Assembly: GCA_947625585.1 (NCBI GenBank)
Contig: CANQOZ010000036.1
Coordinates: 1 to 10,736 of the forward strand
Length of the DNA: 10,736 nt
DNA from: an uncultured Eubacteriaceae bacterium
GTDB taxonomy: Bacteria; Bacillota; Clostridia; Eubacteriales; Eubacteriaceae
Reading direction: 5' to 3'
The position numbers and the translations under genes are program-made. Below the pieces are notes generated by a model. The model worked only from the letters and a program-made list of their open reading frames with translations, was not told where the DNA came from and did no database searches. Shown here in pieces: positions 6,001-10,736 of this stretch; within the stretch, counting starts at the first letter, position 1; every line of letters starts with the position of its first letter.

Positions 6001-6179
6001 TAAAAATACACAAAGAATATAAGTTAAGATTTAACTACAAAAGTAGGAGGTTTGACAATATAATTAACTAATTTAAAGGAGTATTTTGTTCCTTCTTTAC
6101 GTATAACGATCGGATAGATATTAACCTTAAGATAATGTTTTAAATTGATTTAAAATCTAAAGGGATATAAAATATCCTA
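6001..6179 (+). promoter_or_regulatory. Leader region of rny: SD motifs, candidate -10 box and dyads
   Basis: These 179 bases hold no gene. They contain two strong SD-like motifs, AGGAGG (6045-6050) and AAAGGAG (6075-6081), with only tiny reading frames after them (for example TTG 6086, six codons). There is a perfect TATAAT (6059-6064) without a good -35. Three dyads occur: AGTTAA-GAT-TTAACT (6022-6036), TTTTAAAT-TG-ATTTAAAA (6138-6155), and a GGATAT/ATATCC hairpin (6163-6177) ending just before GTG 6180. The only ATG, at 6135, is followed at once by a codon and a stop. The rny promoter probably lies here. Confidence 0.5.
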
Positions 6180-7751
6180 GTGGTCAAACCGCAAATCTTA
6201 CTAGAAGGAGGAATTACGCTAATCACTTATTTATTTGTTGCTTTAGCATTAGCAACGGGTGTAGCTGTTGGTTACTATGCGTGTAAATCAGTAACCGCTA
6301 CTACAATAGGAACAGCACAAGATAATGCTGACCGAATCATAAGGGATGCGAGACGTGATGCCGAAGCTCAAACAAAAGAAATTTTGTTTAATGCAAAAGA
6401 AGAGTCTTTACATTATAAAGAGTTAATTGACAGTGAGAATCGTAAAAGACAAAACGAATTAACTAAAATTGAAAACAGACTCAACCAAAGAGAAATCACG
6501 CTTGAAAACAAATCTGAACAGATCGAAAAGCAATTACAAAAAATCGATCGTAAATATAAAGATTTAGATAGAAAACGAAGCCAAGTTGATAAATTATACA
6601 ATAAAAGGGTATCGGAATTAGAACGAATTTCAGAACTAACTCATGAAGAAGCAAAAGAGCTTTTAATGGAGGAAGTTGAGAAAGAATCGTTAAGTGAAGC
6701 AGCAGCATTAGCCAAGCGGATTGAAAATGAAGCAAGGGATACTGCAGAGAAGGAAGCTAGTAATATTATCGCTCATGCTATCCAACGAACTGCTGCAAGT
6801 AATGTTTCTGAAAATACCATTACTGTTGTAAATCTTCCAAACGATGAGATGAAAGGTAGAATCATTGGTCGTGAAGGAAGAAATATCAGGTCTTTGGAAG
6901 CAGCGACTGGAATAGAACTTATCATAGACGATACACCAGAAGCTGTCATCTTATCAGGATTTGATCCTGTAAGAAGAGAGGTTGCCCGCCTCGCATTAGA
7001 AAAATTGATTTTAGATGGAAGAATCCATCCGGGAAGAATTGAAGATACTGTAAAGAAGGCTAAAAAAGAAGTAGAAAGCCAGATCCGTGAAGAGGGTGAA
7101 CAAGCCAGTTATGATGTTGGTATTCATAATCTACACGGTGAATTAATAAAACTTTTAGGTAGATTAAAATATAGGACGAGTTATGGCCAAAACGTCCTAA
7201 AACATTCTGTTGAAGTTTCCCTATTAGCAGGTAATATGGCTGCTGAACTTGGGGGAAATGTTAAAGTGGCCAAACGTGCCGGATTACTTCATGATATTGG
7301 AAAAGCTATAGATCATGAAGTTGAAGGTAATCATGTTGACATTGGAGTCAACTTATTAAAAAAATACAGAGAAAAAAATGATGTTATACACGCCGTACAA
7401 GCACATCACGGCGATATAGAAGCAACTACTCTTGAAGCTGTTCTAGTCCAAGCAGCAGATACAATTTCAGCTGCTAGACCCGGAGCCCGTAATGAGTCAC
7501 TTGTTTCATATGTTCAACGACTCGAAGATTTGGAGAATATTGCCAATTCCTTTGAAGGTGTTGAAAAATCCTACGCTATCCAAGCTGGTCGTGAAATTAG
7601 AGTTATAGTCAAGCCGGATATCGTAGATGATGACAGGATGTACATGTTATCAAAAGATATTGCAAAGAAAATTGAAGATCAACTTGATTATCCTGGAAAT
7701 ATTAAAATAAATTTAATACGTGAAACTAGACAAATCGAATACGCAAAATAA
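6180..7751 (+). CDS. rny: Ribonuclease Y (membrane-anchored endoribonuclease)
   Basis: RNase Y makes the first cuts in mRNA decay from the inner face of the membrane. Numbering from GTG 6180 gives 523 residues (B. subtilis has 520). A single N-terminal membrane helix spans about 14-34. A long charged coiled coil follows, about 45-200. The KH RNA-binding domain (about 215-275) carries GRIIGREGRNIR (226-237). The HD phosphohydrolase domain holds His342, His371-Asp372 in LLHDIGKAIDH, His409-His410 and Asp427. The end, RETRQIEYAK, is as in B. subtilis. The start is uncertain. GTG 6180 is the only canonical in-frame start, but it has no well-placed SD and adds about 14 polar residues before the helix. 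A strong SD (AAGGAGG, 6205-6211) lies inside this extension and points to a non-canonical start such as ATC 6222 or CTA 6219. No canonical start follows before the helix is lost. A terminator follows the gene. Confidence 0.96.
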   Translation: MVKPQILLEGGITLITYLFVALALATGVAVGYYACKSVTATTIGTAQDNADRIIRDARRDAEAQTKEILFNAKEESLHYKELIDSENRKRQNELTKIENRLNQREITLENKSEQIEKQLQKIDRKYKDLDRKRSQVDKLYNKRVSELERISELTHEEAKELLMEEVEKESLSEAAALAKRIENEARDTAEKEASNIIAHAIQRTAASNVSENTITVVNLPNDEMKGRIIGREGRNIRSLEAATGIELIIDDTPEAVILSGFDPVRREVARLALEKLILDGRIHPGRIEDTVKKAKKEVESQIREEGEQASYDVGIHNLHGELIKLLGRLKYRTSYGQNVLKHSVEVSLLAGNMAAELGGNVKVAKRAGLLHDIGKAIDHEVEGNHVDIGVNLLKKYREKNDVIHAVQAHHGDIEATTLEAVLVQAADTISAARPGARNESLVSYVQRLEDLENIANSFEGVEKSYAIQAGREIRVIVKPDIVDDDRMYMLSKDIAKKIEDQLDYPGNIKINLIRETRQIEYAK

Positions 7752-7754
7752 TCT

Positions 7755-7786
7755 AAATCCCTGGTTTTAATCAGGGATTTTTTTTT
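7755..7786 (+). terminator. Strong intrinsic terminator after rny
   Basis: AAATCCCTG (7755-7763) pairs with CAGGGATTT (7772-7780), nine perfect pairs with an 8-base loop, followed by further T up to 7786. It begins three bases after the rny stop and separates rny from the DUF1622-ymdB-purB operon. Confidence 0.93.
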
Positions 7787-7812
7787 GACCTATTTTCTTA
7801 TGGTACTATTAA
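7785..7812 (+). promoter_or_regulatory. Probable promoter of the DUF1622-ymdB-purB operon
   Basis: TTGACC (7785-7790, five of six consensus bases) and TATTAA (7807-7812, four of six) are 16 bases apart. The -35 box begins in the T-tract of the rny terminator. Transcription would start near 7819, leaving a short leader that contains the AAGAAGG SD (7826-7832). Confidence 0.5.
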
Positions 7813-7839
7813 AACAAAAGAATTTAAGAAGGTAATTAA

Positions 7840-8283
7840 ATGGGAGAAATGTTTGAACTAGCCGAAGAGTTCCTAGAAGGACTGGCAAATTGGTCAATAC
7901 TTCTCTTTGAATTTGTAGGAATTCTGGTTTTAATTGTTGCTGGCTGTATAGGGGTCCGGGATTATATTACTAAGAATCCAAAAGTTCGTTTAATTTTAGC
8001 TGAAGGAATGGCTTTATCACTTGAATTTAAGCTAGGAAGCGAAATTATTAGAACTGTAATAGTTCGAGAAATAAATGAGCTTTATTTCATTGGCTTTCTG
8101 ATTCTAATTAGAGCAACATTAACTTTTATTATTCACTGGGAAATCAGACAGGAGGAAATAAAAGAGGAACGTGAGGAATTAAAGAAGAATCCAGAAGCTA
8201 TTAAACAGATTAGAGAAGAAGAGAAGATTAACGAAGAGACAAGTTTTGTCGAAAGATTATTAGATAAAAGATTCAAAAAATGA
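7840..8283 (+). CDS. DUF1622 family membrane protein
   Basis: This 147-residue membrane protein has function unknown. The first membrane helix (about 18-43, ILLFEFVGILVLIVAGCIGV) is followed by the family's core, VRLILAEGMALSLEFKLGSEIIRTVIV (49-75). This core contains a conserved-looking Arg-x-x-Leu-x-x-Gly...Leu-Glu-Phe...Ile-Ile-Arg-Thr pattern. A second or third helix (about 81-99) contains LILIRATLTF and ends at HWEI. The tail (103-147) is very rich in Glu, Lys and Arg and should be cytoplasmic; most DUF1622 proteins I know are shorter and lack such a long tail. ATG 7840 has AAGAAGG seven bases upstream. The stop overlaps the ymdB start as ATGA (8280-8283), which indicates translational coupling. 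Lying between rny and ymdB, it may act with membrane-bound RNA decay, but that is only guilt by association. Confidence 0.85.
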   Translation: MGEMFELAEEFLEGLANWSILLFEFVGILVLIVAGCIGVRDYITKNPKVRLILAEGMALSLEFKLGSEIIRTVIVREINELYFIGFLILIRATLTFIIHWEIRQEEIKEEREELKKNPEAIKQIREEEKINEETSFVERLLDKRFKK

Positions 8284-9095
8284 AAATATTAATGATTGGT
8301 GATGTTGTTGGTCGTCCTGGACGGAAGATTCTGTTAAATGATCTAGACAACATTAAAAAAGAGTTAGGAGCTGACTTTGTTGTTGCTAATTTAGAGAATG
8401 CTTCAGCTGGTCGTGGAATCACTGAAAACAACTTAAAACAGTTATTGAATACTCCTATTGATGTGATTACTATGGGAAATCATGTATTTAACCAAAAGGA
8501 AACCATCAATTATATCGATAATTATCCCATGATGGTAAGACCTCTTAATTATCCAGATCATGTCCCTGGAAAAGCGTTCACTGTAGTTGAACGTAACGGT
8601 AAAAAAATTGGAGTTTTAAATATTTCAGGACAGACATTCATGCCTGATATGGATTCTCCTTTTGACTTATCTGAAAAATACATGGATGAATTTAAAAACC
8701 AGTGCGATATTTTATTAATAGATTTTCATGGAGAAGCTACAAGTGAAAAGATAGCTTATGGCTTTAAATATGATGGAGTAGCTTCTGCAATCGTTGGAAC
8801 TCATACCCATGTTCAAACTGCAGATAATCGAGTATTACCAAACGGAACTGCCTATATAACAGATATTGGAATGACTGGTCCAATCAATAGTGTTATTGGA
8901 ACTAAGACGGATATAGTTCTCGAAAAGTTTAGAACTAAAATCCCTCAGCGTTTTGAAGTTGAGCTAGCTTATCCATGGAAATTTAATGCTGTTTTAATAG
9001 ATATAGATGATGAAACTGGAATGGCTAAAGATATTAAGCGAATTAATAAAGTATATGATAAGACAGTTTTAGAAGGAGAGTACCGAAATGAGTGA
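8280..9095 (+). CDS. ymdB: YmdB-type calcineurin-like phosphodiesterase
   Basis: This metallophosphodiesterase hydrolyses 2',3'-cyclic nucleotides in B. subtilis, where it affects biofilm versus motility decisions. Its 271 residues match the family (B. subtilis YmdB has 264). All expected metal and catalytic residues appear at the usual positions: Asp8 in IGDVVGRPGR, Glu39-Asn40 in LENA, Asn67-His68 in MGNH, His150 in IDFHGEATSEK, and His175 and His177 in GTHTHVQTADN. The glycine-rich turn reads ENASAGRGIT. No SD precedes ATG 8280, which overlaps the previous stop in ATGA, so translation probably depends on re-initiation after the DUF1622 gene. The gene overlaps purB by eight bases. The rny-ymdB neighbourhood is widely conserved in Bacillota and fits a joint role in RNA turnover. 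Confidence 0.95.
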   Translation: MKILMIGDVVGRPGRKILLNDLDNIKKELGADFVVANLENASAGRGITENNLKQLLNTPIDVITMGNHVFNQKETINYIDNYPMMVRPLNYPDHVPGKAFTVVERNGKKIGVLNISGQTFMPDMDSPFDLSEKYMDEFKNQCDILLIDFHGEATSEKIAYGFKYDGVASAIVGTHTHVQTADNRVLPNGTAYITDIGMTGPINSVIGTKTDIVLEKFRTKIPQRFEVELAYPWKFNAVLIDIDDETGMAKDIKRINKVYDKTVLEGEYRNE

Positions 9096-10521
9096 GTATT
9101 ATGAAAATCCTTTGATTACTCGTTATTCATCAGAAGAAATGAAACGAATTTTTTCATCAGATACAAAGTTTAGAACATGGCGAAGATTGTGGATTGCTCT
9201 TGCAGAAGCAGAACAGGAATTAGGTTTAAATATTACTGATGAACAACTTGATGAATTAAGATCAAAAGTAGATGAGATTAATTTTGATTTAGCTAAAGCC
9301 TATGAAAAGGAGTTAAGACATGATGTTATGGCTCACATAAGGACTTATGGAGATCAGTGTCCATCAGCAAAACCTATTATTCATTTAGGTGCAACATCTG
9401 CTTATGTTGGTGATAATACAGACTTGATTCAGTATCGAGATGCTTTAAAACAAGTTAGAAAACTTTTATTAATTTTAATTAAAAATCTCAGCGATTTCGC
9501 TCTTAAATATAAAGATGTTGCTACATTAGGATTCACTCATTTTCAGGCAGCACAGTTAACAACAGTTGGCAAAAGGGCTGGGCTTTGGATTCAGGATTTA
9601 ATGATAGATCTTGAAGATGTAGATTATGTCCTATCAACAATAAAATTTAGAGGAGTTAAAGGAACTACAGGTACTCAAGCTTCATTTATGGACCTATTTA
9701 ATAATGATACGGATAAAGTAAAGAAGTTAGACGATTTAGTTACAGCTAAAATGGGATTTGATGAACATTTTGATTTATCTAGTCAAACCTATACTCGTAA
9801 GACCGACTCTCGAATTCTTAACTGTCTAGCTGGTATAGCACAAACTTTAGCTAAATTTACAAACGATATCCGACTCTTACAACACTTAAAGGAAGTAGAA
9901 GAACCTTTTGAAAAGAATCAAGTAGGCTCATCTGCTATGGCTTATAAACGCAATCCTATGCGTTCAGAAAGAATAAGTTCACTAGCTAGATTTATTATTA
10001 GTAGTTCTTTAAATCCAGCTATAACTGAAAGTACTCAATGGTTTGAAAGAACTTTGGATGATTCTGCCAACAAAAGAATTTCAATTCCTGAAGCTTTTCT
10101 TGCAACAGATGCAATCTTATTGATTGCTATTAATATTTCACAGGGTTTAGTCGTTTATGAAAATATGATAGACCGTCATATTAGAGAAGAACTTCCATTT
10201 ATGATTACTGAAAATATTATTATGGAAGGTGTAAAGAATGGTGGAGATCGTCAAGAACTTCATGAAGAAATCAGAAAGTTAAGTCAGGAGGCTGGAAGAA
10301 ACGTTAAAGAACGAGGTCTTGAAAATAATCTTTTAGACTTAATAAAGAAAAGTGATTTAATAAATCTTTCTGAAGATCAGCTAGAAGAAATGTTAAATCC
10401 TAATCTCTATGTTGGAAGAGCCCCACAACAAGTTGAAGAATATATTTTAGAGAAAGTCAAACCAGTTTTAGATAATGAATTAAATCAGGAAGATTTAGTT
10501 AAAGTTGATTTGAAAGTTTAA
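9088..10521 (+). CDS. purB: Adenylosuccinate lyase
   Basis: PurB acts twice in purine synthesis: it cleaves SAICAR to AICAR plus fumarate, and adenylosuccinate to AMP plus fumarate. The 477 residues carry the fumarase/aspartase superfamily blocks in order: RHDVMAHI (77-84), HLGATSAYVGDNTDL (99-113), GFTHFQAAQLTT (148-159, catalytic His151), and the signature GSSAMAYKRNPMRSE (280-294) with the catalytic serine in the 281-282 loop. The sequence belongs to the long clade that includes animal ADSL: GVKGTTGTQASF, SSQTYTRK, FERTLDDSANKRI, RQELHEEIR and GRAPQQV resemble human ADSL more than the roughly 430-residue B. subtilis PurB. The start has GGAGAG (9075-9080) seven bases upstream. It overlaps the ymdB stop, so it is in the same operon. 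No other pur gene is in the window. Confidence 0.97.
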   Translation: MSEYYENPLITRYSSEEMKRIFSSDTKFRTWRRLWIALAEAEQELGLNITDEQLDELRSKVDEINFDLAKAYEKELRHDVMAHIRTYGDQCPSAKPIIHLGATSAYVGDNTDLIQYRDALKQVRKLLLILIKNLSDFALKYKDVATLGFTHFQAAQLTTVGKRAGLWIQDLMIDLEDVDYVLSTIKFRGVKGTTGTQASFMDLFNNDTDKVKKLDDLVTAKMGFDEHFDLSSQTYTRKTDSRILNCLAGIAQTLAKFTNDIRLLQHLKEVEEPFEKNQVGSSAMAYKRNPMRSERISSLARFIISSSLNPAITESTQWFERTLDDSANKRISIPEAFLATDAILLIAINISQGLVVYENMIDRHIREELPFMITENIIMEGVKNGGDRQELHEEIRKLSQEAGRNVKERGLENNLLDLIKKSDLINLSEDQLEEMLNPNLYVGRAPQQVEEYILEKVKPVLDNELNQEDLVKVDLKV

Positions 10522-10539
10522 AGCCACATATGTTAATGC

Positions 10540-10578
10540 TTTAATTAATTCGTTTTGGGATTGTTAGAATTAATTTAA
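10540..10578. repeat. AT-rich inverted repeat after purB, weak terminator candidate
   Basis: AATTAATTC (10543-10551) and GAATTAATT (10567-10575) are perfect complements around a 15-base centre. The arms extend by two more pairs after one mismatch. It lies about 20 bases after the purB stop. The stem is almost all A-T and no T-tract follows, so termination here is doubtful. I found no better terminator for purB. Confidence 0.35.
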
Positions 10579-10601
10579 TTAAATTCAATTTAAATCCTTA
10601 T

Positions 10602-10658
10602 TATAATAAAAATAAACCTATAAACTTTGTTAAATTAAGTTAAATTGGAAATTTTCCA
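10602..10658 (+). promoter_or_regulatory. Promoter -10 and operator-like repeats before the last gene
   Basis: A perfect TATAAT lies at 10602-10607; its -35 is weak. Downstream come a direct repeat, GTTAAATT at 10629-10636 and again at 10639-10646 (10-base period), and a perfect dyad, TGGAAA-T-TTTCCA (10646-10658). The arrangement resembles sites for a regulator of the partial reductase gene starting at 10711. TTGTTAA at 10627-10633 and 10693-10699 match single Rex half sites, but no complete Rex operator is present. Confidence 0.4.
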
Positions 10659-10710
10659 GATTAATGAAGGTATTACCGGATATTTTAATTTATTGTTAAA
10701 AAGAAAGATT

Positions 10711-10736
10711 ATGAAAGCAGTTTTAATTAATGGGAG
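10711..10736 (+). CDS. Start of a flavodoxin-fold NAD(P)H oxidoreductase (partial)
   Basis: ATG 10711 opens a frame reading MKAVLING, plus two bases (AG) that fit Ser, before the window ends. MKxxLINGSPR is the classic opening of NAD(P)H-dependent FMN reductases and related flavodoxin-like proteins, in which the beta-1 strand leads into the FMN phosphate loop. AAGAAAG (10701-10707) is a modest SD. Only eight full codons are visible, so the family is a good guess and the exact enzyme is unknown. It lies on the same strand as purB after a 189-base gap with its own candidate promoter. Confidence 0.6.

Noticed and set aside
6413..6735. Two overlapping minus-strand ORFs inside rny
   Set aside because: They lie opposite the coiled-coil region of RNase Y. 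Their Leu/Ser/Phe-rich sequences are typical of the reverse complement of Glu/Lys-rich coding DNA.
5497..10521. A possible defence island (Uma2-like, radical SAM, HD-domain, phosphodiesterase)
   Set aside because: RNase Y, YmdB and PurB are core housekeeping genes with conserved order, base composition is even, and there are no mobility genes or known defence effectors.
10627..10699. TTGTTAA half sites as a full Rex operator
   Set aside because: Neither half site has a TTAACAA partner four bases away, so a complete Rex operator is not present.

Overview
The window is AT-rich and densely packed with short gaps and strong Shine-Dalgarno (SD) motifs. Its gene set (Rex, RNase Y, YmdB, an ABC-F protein, and a small P-loop ATPase family I associate with Clostridia) points to a low-GC Bacillota, most likely an anaerobe of the Clostridia/Tissierellia type. 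I cannot name the genus. Most of it is conserved chromosomal housekeeping sequence. I see no insertion sequence, phage module, CRISPR array, tRNA or rRNA.

Layout, left to right. The first 30 bases may be the tail of a gene that ends at a strong hairpin terminator (34-75). A dubious small membrane ORF follows (78-320). A minus-strand ABC-F ATPase of YdiF type (343-2277) is divergent from a Rex-family redox repressor (2498-3124). Rex converges on a minus-strand SpoIIE/RsbU-type PP2C phosphatase (3167-3946), and the two share one bidirectional terminator. From 4134 on every gene is on the plus strand: a small P-loop ATPase with its own terminator; a YhcC-like radical SAM protein overlapping a small Uma2-like protein; a 180-base leader without a usable AUG; RNase Y with its own terminator; then a tight operon of a DUF1622 membrane protein, the phosphodiesterase YmdB and adenylosuccinate lyase PurB. 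The last 26 bases start a protein, MKAVLING..., typical of flavodoxin-fold NAD(P)H oxidoreductases.

Functional themes are RNA turnover and signalling (RNase Y and YmdB, which are often chromosomal neighbours in Bacillota), redox sensing (Rex and the flavin reductase at the right edge), ribosome protection or rescue (ABC-F) and purine synthesis (PurB). The DUF1622 protein sits between rny and ymdB, where spore-forming Clostridia often carry spoVS.

I found no convincing new multi-gene system. The points most worth a second look are the Rex homologue with an altered nucleotide-binding glycine motif, the start site and SD-rich leader of rny, the radical SAM gene that begins directly on its neighbour's terminator with no SD, and several unexplained inverted repeats in promoter regions.
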